Assembly: GCA_963557075.1 (NCBI GenBank)
Contig: CAUWDA010000048.1
Coordinates: 1-15,347 of the forward strand
DNA length: 15,347 nt
Direction of reading: 5' to 3'
Source of the DNA: Flavonifractor sp963557075
Lineage (GTDB): Bacteria; Bacillota; Clostridia; Oscillospirales; Oscillospiraceae
This document shows, one piece after another, positions 1 to 6,156 of this stretch; position 1 is the first letter of the stretch, and every line of letters starts with the position of its first letter. The position numbers and the translations under genes are program-made. The notes beneath the pieces were generated by a model, which saw only the letters and a program-made list of their open reading frames with translations, did no database searches and had not been told where the DNA came from.

Positions 1-937
1 GCGCGCACTGCTCATCGCTGAGATTGGTGTACTGCTCATACTGCCGCATGGCAAGCCGGGCGTACCGTTCCATCAAGGGGTGGAGATTTGGGTACTGCAC
101 GGCACAGGCAAAGAGCTGGTTCACTCCCTTTTTGGGCAGGCCTGTGATGGGAAGATAGCTCTTTTCCGGTCCTTTGAACTCCAGGGCGTAGCTGCGGGGA
201 AACTCCTCCTGCTCCAGAAGCTCACACAGGTAGTTCAGCACTTCATGGCAGCATTCCTCCGTGTTGTCTTTGGCAGTGATGCGGATAACGGCAAAGGCAT
301 CGTTGGCTGATGCGGTGAAGTGCTCTGTTTTCCGTTTTTGCAGGTTGAGCGGCAGCCTGCCGGTTCCATGGTCCCGGAGCTTTTTCACCATATCCGGACG
401 GACTTTCTCCACCAAGCCAAAGAGGTAATTGGTTGACAAATATTCATAGTTCGCTCCATATATCTTATAGCTCACCGCCACATAGCAGGCAAAGCGCAGC
501 AGCGGCTCCGGCACCTCCTCCGCACGGATCCCCGGTTCCAGGGAATACTCCTGTTCTTTCCAGTAGTCATCTTCGTTGCCTGTCACGACAAAATACTTCT
601 CTTGTAATTCCCGTTTCAGCAGGTCAAACAAATAATAGTCAATTTCACCCCAGCGGCTCTGGCGGCGCAGGTTTTCGCTGAAGGCGATGGCTTTTTCCGC
701 ATCCATGGTTTCCGCTCGCTGGGTTTCAATCCATTTTCTCACCAGATCGTACACCTCAAAGGGCGCGCCTTGACTGCTGACCACTACCGGCGGCCAGTGG
801 GAATCATCAAGCCGCGTGATCTTCCCGTCAATGGCATCCTGGATGCACTGGTCAAAGAGCGGCTGCAGTTCCTCCTGTACCTCGGGCTTCATCCAGTAAC
901 AGCGACCGTCCGCACTATTGCGCTTTGGCAGGTTCAT
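1..937 (-). CDS. Uncharacterised protein, 3' end beyond window (possibly DUF6138-like)
   Basis: The reading frame is open from an ATG at 937 to the left edge with no stop, giving at least 312 residues; the C-terminus lies outside the window. The ATG is chosen because GAGGAG lies just upstream (about 941-947 on the minus strand), overlapping the end of the preceding gene; only 13 nt separate the two, so they are probably co-transcribed. The product looks soluble and acidic, with no signal peptide or clear membrane segment. It is rich in aromatic residues (e.g. EIDYYLFDLLKREL near residue 100) and has a conserved-looking stretch around LPITGLPKKGVNQLF near residue 265. I recall some likeness to the DUF6138 family, but cannot confirm it and assign no function. 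Its GC content is lower than that of genes right of 3000. Confidence 0.75.
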   Translation of the reverse strand, partial: MNLPKRNSADGRCYWMKPEVQEELQPLFDQCIQDAIDGKITRLDDSHWPPVVVSSQGAPFEVYDLVRKWIETQRAETMDAEKAIAFSENLRRQSRWGEIDYYLFDLLKRELQEKYFVVTGNEDDYWKEQEYSLEPGIRAEEVPEPLLRFACYVAVSYKIYGANYEYLSTNYLFGLVEKVRPDMVKKLRDHGTGRLPLNLQKRKTEHFTASANDAFAVIRITAKDNTEECCHEVLNYLCELLEQEEFPRSYALEFKGPEKSYLPITGLPKKGVNQLFACAVQYPNLHPLMERYARLAMRQYEQYTNLSDEQCA

Positions 938-950
938 ATCGACTCTCCTC

Positions 951-2069
951 TCAGGTCTGCTGGTGCTGCATGGATACGATGTGGCAGTCCGGGCAGAACT
1001 CCACATAGAGGGTTCCCTCCGTGCCGTCCATCAGGGTATCCCACTGGATCTGGGCCAGATACTTCATGGGCTTGCCGCAGTGGGGGCAAACGGTGTATTC
1101 CCAATCCTGCACCCAGTTGGCAAAGCCGCCCACTGTGTTCACATCCTCGCAGGCCGCGCCGTAGAACAAGGGCACCGGCGCTTTGCCCAGGACGAAGGGA
1201 TTCCCGGTAAGCTCCTTGTACTCTTCCGGTCGGACATAGCAATCCATCTTCTCCGCCCCGTCAAATAGCTCTGAGGGAAAGACCTCCACGCCGCCGTCCA
1301 GAGAAAAGCGGTTAAAGGCCGGGTCTTTCAAAAATCCCACACAGTTGGGGCAGCAGGTGGCGGTGAGAATACCGTCCAGCCCCAGGAATTTCAGCCGTTC
1401 GTCCCGGCCATCCAGCGCCAAAATATCCACCATGTGTCCGCCGCAGTGGGGGCAGGTATCCTCCCGTGCCCGACCGATGCGGACGGGAGATTTCTCGCCG
1501 GTGGTTCCCTTGACCATGGGATAGCAGGTATCGAAGTTCAGTTGGATTTTCTGGCCCTCCTTGTCGAAGGTCCAGCCGCCGCACTGGGCGTAGCTGGATG
1601 GGTCCACATAGAGGCCCTTGCGCCAGGGGCGGGGATTTCGCTCCAGCTCCAGCAGAGTCTCCTTTGCCCTGCTGTCCCCCTGGAAAGCAAGGCAGCACAT
1701 CAGGTAGGAGGCTTCGCCGGAATCCTCTGTGGAAAGCAGTGCGTGGATCAGGCCATCCCGTACATCGGCTGGTGCGTGATAATAGATCTCACCGGGGTAA
1801 AACACCTCTGCGGCCAGGGCCGAGCGCTGAATCTCCGGGGTGATGGCATCATGGTAGCCAAGCAGCTGCCAAAAGTCGGCGAACTCTGGGTCCTCCATAT
1901 CAGCCAGCCGCTGAATGTTCTGCATCAGGTTTTTCTGCTTCTGCGCGATTTCTTCCGGCGTCCAGGCCAGCGCAGCTTGTCTCTCTTGTTCGCACTTGCA
2001 TTTCCAGCACAATCCCTCATAGCCCAAGGGCGTCCCGCAGCCGGGGCAGGTATATTTCAAACGCATCAT
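951..2069 (-). CDS. Cys-rich multi-zinc-ribbon protein with possible HEAT-like segment (DUF1963/YwqG-like?)
   Basis: A 372-residue protein. The N-terminus has a Cys cluster (C8, C11, C21, C24, C26). Two further paired CxxC knuckles follow: C206/C209 with C240/C243, and C328/C331 with C359/C362. These suggest three structural zinc sites. Residues about 100-147 (alternating helices around DVRDGLIHALLS and SRAKETLLELERNP) look like a HEAT-type repeat. The C-terminal ribbon ending in QHQQT recalls the end of DUF1963/YwqG-type proteins, a family often found near accessory or toxin-immunity genes; this is recollection, not a search result. The start is the first of two adjacent Met codons, 6 nt after AAGGAG. 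It lies immediately downstream of a terminator-like hairpin and 13 nt upstream of the next gene. Function unknown; it is probably cytoplasmic because it has no export signal. Confidence 0.8.
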   Translation of the reverse strand: MMRLKYTCPGCGTPLGYEGLCWKCKCEQERQAALAWTPEEIAQKQKNLMQNIQRLADMEDPEFADFWQLLGYHDAITPEIQRSALAAEVFYPGEIYYHAPADVRDGLIHALLSTEDSGEASYLMCCLAFQGDSRAKETLLELERNPRPWRKGLYVDPSSYAQCGGWTFDKEGQKIQLNFDTCYPMVKGTTGEKSPVRIGRAREDTCPHCGGHMVDILALDGRDERLKFLGLDGILTATCCPNCVGFLKDPAFNRFSLDGGVEVFPSELFDGAEKMDCYVRPEEYKELTGNPFVLGKAPVPLFYGAACEDVNTVGGFANWVQDWEYTVCPHCGKPMKYLAQIQWDTLMDGTEGTLYVEFCPDCHIVSMQHQQT

Positions 2070-2071
2070 TT

Positions 2072-2240
2072 TTTGCTCCTTTCTGAAAATAGAAAAACGC
2101 CCTGCGACATACTGTCATAAGGACAGGCTGACGCAGGGCGCGAAAAGACCGCGCGGGACCAGGAGCTGGTCGCAGAGGATCGGCCCTTTCCCACACTTTG
2201 AATCATTGACTTGTTCGGTACCCCCACGGGGACACACGGA
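2072..2240 (-). promoter_or_regulatory. Structured leader/spacer between TetR gene and zinc-ribbon gene
   Basis: This 169-nt stretch, read on the minus strand, holds a hairpin (GACCAG, loop GAG, CTGGTC at 2157-2171), then a GCGCG/CGCGC pair that could compete with the left arm of the terminator, then the terminator hairpin itself and the ribosome binding site of the zinc-ribbon gene. I find no convincing promoter in it. It could simply be a terminator plus spacer, or an attenuator for the two downstream genes. Confidence 0.45.
2093..2140 (-). terminator. Rho-independent terminator (or attenuator) after the TetR gene
   Basis: A 9-bp outer stem (CGCCCTGCG at 2098-2106 with CGCAGGGCG at 2132-2140), a 5x5 internal loop and a 5-bp inner stem (2112-2116 with 2122-2126) are followed, on the minus strand, by five U residues (2097-2093). 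It ends transcription of the TetR gene or conditionally blocks entry into the zinc-ribbon gene, whose start is only about 24 nt further on. Confidence 0.75.
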
Positions 2241-2882
2241 TTATTTCTGTGCATCTTCGCTCACTCTGTTTACGCTTTCTTTTGCCCGCTGCATTTCATC
2301 CAGCAGGGCATTGATCTGAAACGCCACCATATCCTCCGCCACCTCGGGGAACAGGAAGGGCATGGTGTCTGGAATTGCCTTGTAGACCATCATCATGGAC
2401 AGGGCCAGGTTGCCGAACAGACGCGGGTCAAGGCCATACACCGGGATGCCGAAAATCGTGAGCAGGTCCTGATACAGTTTGACCTGATCCTCCCGAAAGG
2501 TCTGGAAGCTTTCCGGGGAGAGACAGCGGTATACCTCCTGTTCCTCCTCGATGGACAGCACCGCGACGCCCTTTTTCGCACCGTAAGCGCAGGTCTCCAA
2601 AAACGTCCTGACGCTCTCCCGCCAGCTGAGCGCAGGATCGTCCATCAGCTGCCCGGCGTATTGCAGCAGCTTGGGCTGCTGATACCGAAGGGCCTCCAAT
2701 ACCAGTTCCTCCTTGGACGGGAAAAAGGTATAGAAAAAGGTTTTGGAGATACCCACCTTTTTACACAGAATATCAATACTGCTGTGGATCAGGCCCCGGT
2801 CCATAATACACTGAAGCATGGTGGTCAGCAAAGCCTCCCGTATCTGTTCCCGCTCCTGCTCTGTATAGGCTTTTCGCGCCAT
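2241..2882 (-). CDS. TetR/AcrR-family transcriptional regulator
   Basis: A 213-residue protein of the usual TetR size. The N-terminal DNA-binding domain is clear: helices at about 6-30, then a helix-turn-helix around residues 34-56 (IDILCKKVGISKTFFYTFF, followed by PSKEELV), the TetR signature. The C-terminal two thirds is an all-helical ligand-binding domain that does not reveal its ligand. The start at 2882 (MARKAYTEQE) is preferred over an upstream ATG at 2915 because GGAGGGGG lies 9 nt before it, while the upstream ATG sits in AT-rich DNA without a ribosome binding site. It diverges from the EFR1 ferredoxin cluster, so it may control that cluster, itself, or the minus-strand genes below it. 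A terminator-like hairpin follows. Confidence 0.9.
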   Translation of the reverse strand: MARKAYTEQEREQIREALLTTMLQCIMDRGLIHSSIDILCKKVGISKTFFYTFFPSKEELVLEALRYQQPKLLQYAGQLMDDPALSWRESVRTFLETCAYGAKKGVAVLSIEEEQEVYRCLSPESFQTFREDQVKLYQDLLTIFGIPVYGLDPRLFGNLALSMMMVYKAIPDTMPFLFPEVAEDMVAFQINALLDEMQRAKESVNRVSEDAQK

Positions 2883-2935
2883 ACCGGTGCGCCCCCTCCC
2901 ACTTATAAAATACAAAATTAAAAATTAGTGTTTAT

Positions 2936-2964
2936 ATTATAGTCAAGGGCGGTCAAAGATGCAA
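2936..2964 (-). promoter_or_regulatory. Sigma-70/SigA-type promoter of the TetR gene
   Basis: On the minus strand, TTGCAT (2964-2959) and a perfect TATAAT (2941-2936) are separated by 17 bp. Transcription would begin near 2929. The downstream leader (2900-2930) is very AT-rich and bounded by CACT and AGTG, a weak dyad that could be an autoregulatory operator. Confidence 0.75.
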
Positions 2965-3034
2965 TCCCTTTTCCGCTCTTTTTTGCGAAATCAAACCGCC
3001 GGCAAACGGGCCGCCGCAAAGAGACAGCGGGCGC

Positions 3035-3063
3035 TTGCACGGCATGTGCTTTCTTGGTAAAAT
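3035..3063 (+). promoter_or_regulatory. SigA-type promoter of the EFR1/deformylase cluster
   Basis: TTGCAC (3035-3040), a 17-bp spacer and TAAAAT (3058-3063) lie 31 nt upstream of the EFR1 start codon. This also argues against a longer reading frame starting at 3035, whose start codon would be inside the -35 box. Confidence 0.7.
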
Positions 3064-3094
3064 AGGCACAAGAAACAGGAATCGGAGGACGCCT

Positions 3095-3868
3095 ATGGTT
3101 TTGTTTTTTTCAGGTACCGGCAACAGCCGGCATACGGCACAGAGGATCGCCGCGCGGCTTTCGGACCAGCTGGTCTGCGTCAACGACCGCATCAAAGCCG
3201 GTGACGTCAGCCCCGTGCAGACAGAGGGGCGGCTGATCATCGTCACTCCCACCTATGCCTGGCGCATTCCCCGAGTGGTGGAGGACTGGCTGCGGCGGAC
3301 CCCGTTTCCCGGCACGGCTCAGGTCTGGTTTGTGATGACCTGCGGCAGCGAGATCGGCAACGCCGCGAAGTTCAACCGCGCCCTGTGCGCGGAGATGGGC
3401 ATCCCCTATATGGGTACGGCGGGGATCGTCATGCCGGAGAATTATATCGCCATGTTCCATGCACCGGACGCCGACGAGGCGCGGGAGATCGTCGCCCGCG
3501 CCGATCCCGCCATCCAGCGCGCCGCATCGCTCATCGCGGCGGGACAGGAATTTCCCCCGCCCCGCCGCAATCTCTACGACCGCTTTATGAGCGGCCCGGT
3601 CAATCCCGCCTTTTACCGCCTGTGCGTCAAGGCAAAGGCTTTCCGCGCCGGGGACGGCTGCACCGGCTGCGGGACATGCGCCAGGCTCTGTCCCACGAAC
3701 AACATCTCCCTCCGGGAGGGAAAGCCCGTCTGGGGGGACCGCTGTACGCACTGCATGGCCTGCATCTGTTACTGTCCCACAGAGGCCATCGAGTACGGGA
3801 AGAAGAGCGTCGGTCAGCCCCGCTACCACATCGAGGGCCTCTTTGACGGCCCCGCGCCCCAGCCCTGA
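3095..3868 (+). CDS. EFR1-family flavodoxin/ferredoxin protein
   Basis: A 257-residue fusion of a flavodoxin-like domain and a bacterial ferredoxin domain. Residues 5-10 (FSGTGN) form the FMN phosphate-binding loop at the end of the first strand; residues 50-57 (VTPTYAWR) are a second typical flavodoxin loop. The C-terminal part has two CxxCxxCxxxC motifs (C189, C192, C195, C199 and C217, C220, C223, C227), each expected to hold a 4Fe-4S cluster. The protein therefore probably carries electrons between FMN and Fe-S centres in the cytoplasm; its partner is unknown. The start at 3095 follows GGAGG by 6 nt. It is the first gene of a plus-strand cluster, diverging from the TetR gene with a 212-nt intergenic region. 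GC content rises sharply here relative to the left part of the window. Confidence 0.9.
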   Translation: MVLFFSGTGNSRHTAQRIAARLSDQLVCVNDRIKAGDVSPVQTEGRLIIVTPTYAWRIPRVVEDWLRRTPFPGTAQVWFVMTCGSEIGNAAKFNRALCAEMGIPYMGTAGIVMPENYIAMFHAPDADEAREIVARADPAIQRAASLIAAGQEFPPPRRNLYDRFMSGPVNPAFYRLCVKAKAFRAGDGCTGCGTCARLCPTNNISLREGKPVWGDRCTHCMACICYCPTEAIEYGKKSVGQPRYHIEGLFDGPAPQP

Positions 3869-3898
3869 CCGGCGCACCCGCAAAAAGGAGAGACTGCT

Positions 3899-4309
3899 AT
3901 GATCCGAGATATCTGCAAGGACCAGGACTTTCTGGCTCAAAAAGCTCTGCCCGCCGGACCGGAGGACCTGTCCACCGCCGCCGACCTGCTGGAGACCCTG
4001 GAGCACCACAAGGACGGCTGCGTGGGCATGGCGGCCAACATGATCGGCGTCAACAAACGCATAATCGCTGTAGACAACGAGGGGAGCTACCTGGTCATGT
4101 TCAACCCGGAGATCATTAAAAAATCCGGGCCCTACGACACGGAGGAGGGCTGTCTCTCCCTCGTTGGGACCCGCCCCGCCCGGCGGTGGAACACCATCAA
4201 AGTCCGCTGGCAGAACGAGAAGTTCCAGGAGCGGCTCAAAACCTTCACCGGCTGGACGGCCCAGATCATCCAGCACGAGATCGACCACTGCGAGGGTATC
4301 ATTATATGA
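3899..4309 (+). CDS. Peptide deformylase-like metallohydrolase (short clostridial form)
   Basis: 136 residues. Peptide deformylases remove the N-formyl group from nascent proteins using a metal held by one Cys and two His. Motif II is present as EGCLS (residues 83-87, metal ligand C85) and motif III as HEIDH (126-130, ligands H126 and H130, catalytic E127). Motif I, normally GxGxAAxQ, is CVGMAANM here (41-48), so its first Gly and its Gln are replaced. The protein stops six residues after motif III, without the C-terminal helix extension seen in longer deformylases. AAGGAG lies 8 nt before the ATG, and the stop overlaps the next start as ATGA. It is not next to fmt, so it is probably a second, specialised copy rather than the housekeeping enzyme; whether it acts on formyl-Met is uncertain. 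Confidence 0.85.
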   Translation: MIRDICKDQDFLAQKALPAGPEDLSTAADLLETLEHHKDGCVGMAANMIGVNKRIIAVDNEGSYLVMFNPEIIKKSGPYDTEEGCLSLVGTRPARRWNTIKVRWQNEKFQERLKTFTGWTAQIIQHEIDHCEGIII

Positions 4310-4620
4310 AAAAGTGCAAAATCACCGTCATGAGGATCACCCAGTATCAGGATCTGATGGCCCAATATGAAAACCCCATCTCCCACGCCTGCAACATGGA
4401 GGAGGGCCAGGTCTTTATCGCCAACGGCTGGGAAAAGCCGGAGGGCTTCTGCCAGAGCGCCTGGGATACCCTCTCCCCCTTCGTGCTGGCCCTGAGCCAC
4501 GGCGGAGCGGATTTTTACGACGGCTGGATGAAAAACCCCAAGTCTGCCATGCTCTCCTGCAACGACGGGTTCCGCCCGGTGAGTTTCCTGGTGGAGGCCC
4601 TGGAGGAGGATGCGGAATGA
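4306..4620 (+). CDS. TIGR04076 family protein
   Basis: A 104-residue protein matching my memory of the TIGR04076 family: N-terminal KCKITVMRI strand, a central GQVFIANGWEKPEGFC segment (35-49), and a conserved SCNDGFRPVSF segment (84-94). Cys residues at 4, 29, 49 and 85 could bind a metal, but this is not established. The ATG at 4306 is chosen because it overlaps the deformylase stop as ATGA and GAGGG lies about 10 nt before it, implying translational coupling. An in-frame extension upstream of 4306 would run inside the deformylase gene and is not supported. The family has no assigned function that I know of; it often occurs in anaerobes. Confidence 0.8.
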   Translation: MKKCKITVMRITQYQDLMAQYENPISHACNMEEGQVFIANGWEKPEGFCQSAWDTLSPFVLALSHGGADFYDGWMKNPKSAMLSCNDGFRPVSFLVEALEEDAE

Positions 4621-4648
4621 GCGGGCGGAAACAGTCAGGAGGAACCAC

Positions 4649-5110
4649 ATGAAGATCGCCATTCTCTCCGACACCCACGGGCTGCTGCGGCCCCAGGTCA
4701 TAGAGCAGCTCAAAACCGCAGACGCCATTCTCCACGGCGGGGACATCAACCGGCAGGACATCGTGGACGAATTGCGGCAGTATGCCCCCCTCTACGTCGT
4801 CCGGGGCAACAACGACAAGGATTGGGCGGAGGGCCTGCTCCACCACCTCACTGTGACGCTGGGCGGGGTGACCTTCTACATGGTCCACAACAAAAAGGAG
4901 CTCCCGCCGGATCTGACAGGGGTGGACGCGGTGGTATTCGGCCACTCCCACAAGTACGTCCAGGAGGAGCGGGACGGCGCACTGTGGCTCAATCCCGGCT
5001 CCTGCGGCCCCCGGCGGTTCCACCAGGAGATCACCATGATGGCGGCAGAAGTGGAGGACGGCAAGATCTGGGTGGAGAAGATCGCTATCCCCCACGCGGC
5101 GGAGCAGTGA
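4649..5110 (+). CDS. YfcE/MJ0936-family metallophosphodiesterase
   Basis: 153 residues, the usual size for small calcineurin-like phosphodiesterases of the YfcE/MJ0936 type. The di-metal site motifs appear in order: D8-x-H10 (SDTH), GGD (30-32), GNND (53-56), H80 and GHSH (98-101). Such enzymes hydrolyse phosphodiester bonds of model substrates; the natural substrate is generally unknown. The start at 4649 follows AGGAGG by 7 nt; an earlier in-frame start at 4610 would overlap the preceding gene without a ribosome binding site. It is the last gene of the 3095-5110 cluster and is followed by a strong terminator. Confidence 0.9.
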   Translation: MKIAILSDTHGLLRPQVIEQLKTADAILHGGDINRQDIVDELRQYAPLYVVRGNNDKDWAEGLLHHLTVTLGGVTFYMVHNKKELPPDLTGVDAVVFGHSHKYVQEERDGALWLNPGSCGPRRFHQEITMMAAEVEDGKIWVEKIAIPHAAEQ

Positions 5111-5235
5111 GACAAGACACCCCGGTCCGGCAGGCCCGGGCCCGCCGCCAGCACAACGCCCTGAACTGCCGCCAAAAGTCCGGGCCCCATTGGAATATGG
5201 CAGAAGTCTGTCCTGAGACAGGGAGAGCAGGAACA

Positions 5236-5280
5236 CCCGCCCGTGGGCTCTGACACCAGAGCCCACGGGCGGGTATTTTA
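5236..5280 (+). terminator. Rho-independent terminator after the phosphodiesterase gene
   Basis: A perfect 17-bp GC-rich stem (5236-5252 with 5257-5273), a 4-nt loop (ACAC) and the short U-rich tail TATTTTA. It separates the EFR1/deformylase cluster from the DUF134-NifX operon. Confidence 0.9.
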
Positions 5281-5341
5281 TGAGGACAGGCCCCACCGGC
5301 CCCACAGCCCGGTCCCTCTGTAAAATTATTTTTGGTATATG

Positions 5342-5353
5342 CCGAATATTCGG
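5342..5353. promoter_or_regulatory. Perfect 12-bp palindrome touching the -35 box (candidate operator)
   Basis: CCGAATATTCGG reads identically on both strands and ends on the base before the TTGACA box. Its position suits a repressor or activator site. Which protein binds it is unknown; the DUF134 domain encoded just downstream is one candidate. Confidence 0.55.
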
Positions 5354-5382
5354 TTGACATCGGCTGTCCGCAGTGCTACCAT
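5354..5382 (+). promoter_or_regulatory. SigA-type promoter of the DUF134-NifX/ATPase operon
   Basis: A perfect TTGACA (5354-5359), a 17-bp spacer and TACCAT (5377-5382), placing the transcription start near 5389. The -35 box is consensus and the -10 box poor, a pattern common for regulated promoters. Confidence 0.75.
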
Positions 5383-5392
5383 AGGGTTATAA

Positions 5393-5406
5393 ATAGCATA
5401 TGCTAT
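5393..5406. promoter_or_regulatory. Perfect 14-bp palindrome at the transcription start (candidate operator)
   Basis: ATAGCATATGCTAT is self-complementary and lies 10-23 bp after the -10 box, the usual place for an autorepressor site. Its core GCATATGC is distinct from the upstream palindrome, so two different proteins or two half-site types may be involved. Confidence 0.55.
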
Positions 5407-5436
5407 AAATCTCACGCCGACCACGGAGGTGAAGTT

Positions 5437-6156
5437 ATGCCCAGGCCGAGAAAGTGCAGAAAGGTGTGCCGTCTGCCGGACAACGACGGCTTTCTCCCCC
5501 TCCGCCCCGGAGAGGCCCGGGAGCCCATCATCCTCAACGTGGATGAGTATGAGACCCTGCGGCTCATTGACCGGGAGGGCTTTTCCCAGGAGGAGTGCGG
5601 GGCATACATGCACGTGGCCCGGGCCACTGTTCAGCAGATCTACACCAACGCCAGAAAAAAGCTGGCAGACGCACTGGTGGAGGGCCGGCCCTTCCGCATC
5701 TCCGGCGGAGATTACCGGCTCTGCGACGGAAATGAGACCCACTGCGGCTGCGGCGGCTGCCAGAGGCACCGCCGTCAGCCCTGTCAGACACAAGGAGGAA
5801 CACACATGAAAATCGCCATCCCGCTGGATGAGAACAGACAGGACGTCTGTATGGTCCTCGCCCGCGCCCCCTTCTTCCTGTTCTGGGAGGACGGGGCGGA
5901 GACGGTGGCAGAAAATCCCGCCGCCAGCGCCCAGGGCGGCGCGGGGCTCCAGGCCGCCCAGTTTCTGGTGGATCAGGCCGTCACCGCCCTGGTCACCCCC
6001 CGCTGCGGACAGAACGCCGCAGACGTATTCACCGCCGCGGATATCCAGATCTATCACTCCGCCCACAAAGCCGCGGCGGACGACCTGGCCGCCTGCCGGG
6101 AGGGGAAGCTGGAGCCCCTCACCCACTTCCACGGCGGCTATCAGGGGATCCAATGA
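5437..6156 (+). CDS. DUF134 DNA-binding domain fused to NifX-type cofactor-binding domain
   Basis: 239 residues in two parts. Residues 1-95 (MPRPRKCRKVCRLP, then DEYETLRLIDREGFSQEE and ARATVQQIYTNARKKL) are a DUF134 domain with a sigma-region-4-like helix-turn-helix at about 36-80. A Cys-rich linker follows (C96, C103, C105, C108, C116). Residues 124-239 are a NifX/dinitrogenase Fe-Mo cofactor-biosynthesis-type domain, with PRCGQNAADVF in the middle and THFHGGYQG at the end. GGAGGTGA precedes the start; an upstream in-frame start at 5332 would lie in the promoter. An internal ATG at 5806 has its own strong ribosome binding site, so a separate NifX protein may also be made. The gene probably encodes a cluster-responsive regulator of its own operon; that role is inferred from the fusion and the promoter palindromes. 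The stop overlaps the next start (ATGA). Confidence 0.88.
   Translation: MPRPRKCRKVCRLPDNDGFLPLRPGEAREPIILNVDEYETLRLIDREGFSQEECGAYMHVARATVQQIYTNARKKLADALVEGRPFRISGGDYRLCDGNETHCGCGGCQRHRRQPCQTQGGTHMKIAIPLDENRQDVCMVLARAPFFLFWEDGAETVAENPAASAQGGAGLQAAQFLVDQAVTALVTPRCGQNAADVFTAADIQIYHSAHKAAADDLAACREGKLEPLTHFHGGYQGIQ
5792..5808 (+). promoter_or_regulatory. Internal ribosome binding site and start codon for a free NifX domain
   Basis: AAGGAGG (5792-5798) lies 7 nt before an in-frame ATG (5806-5808) exactly at the junction of the DUF134 and NifX parts. Initiation here would give a 116-residue NifX-type protein in addition to the fusion. The residues encoded by the site itself (QGGTH) read as a linker, so the site need not be under protein-level selection. 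Confidence 0.6.

Larger units (their letters stand above)
5111..5436. other. Intergenic region, 326 nt, no gene
   Basis: The first 125 nt hold nothing I can support beyond a small CTGTC/GACAG hairpin near 5210-5223. After that come the terminator of the upstream cluster (5236-5280) and the promoter with two palindromes of the downstream operon (5342-5406). Confidence 0.7.

Noticed and set aside
3035..3094. Earlier ATG-like start extending the EFR1 protein by 20 residues
   Set aside because: The extension covers the promoter -35 and -10 boxes and lacks a ribosome binding site; the flavodoxin fold begins at the 3095 start.
3110..4288. Minus-strand open frame spanning the EFR1 and deformylase genes
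   Set aside because: It crosses two well-supported plus-strand genes and their spacer, and its product has no domain.
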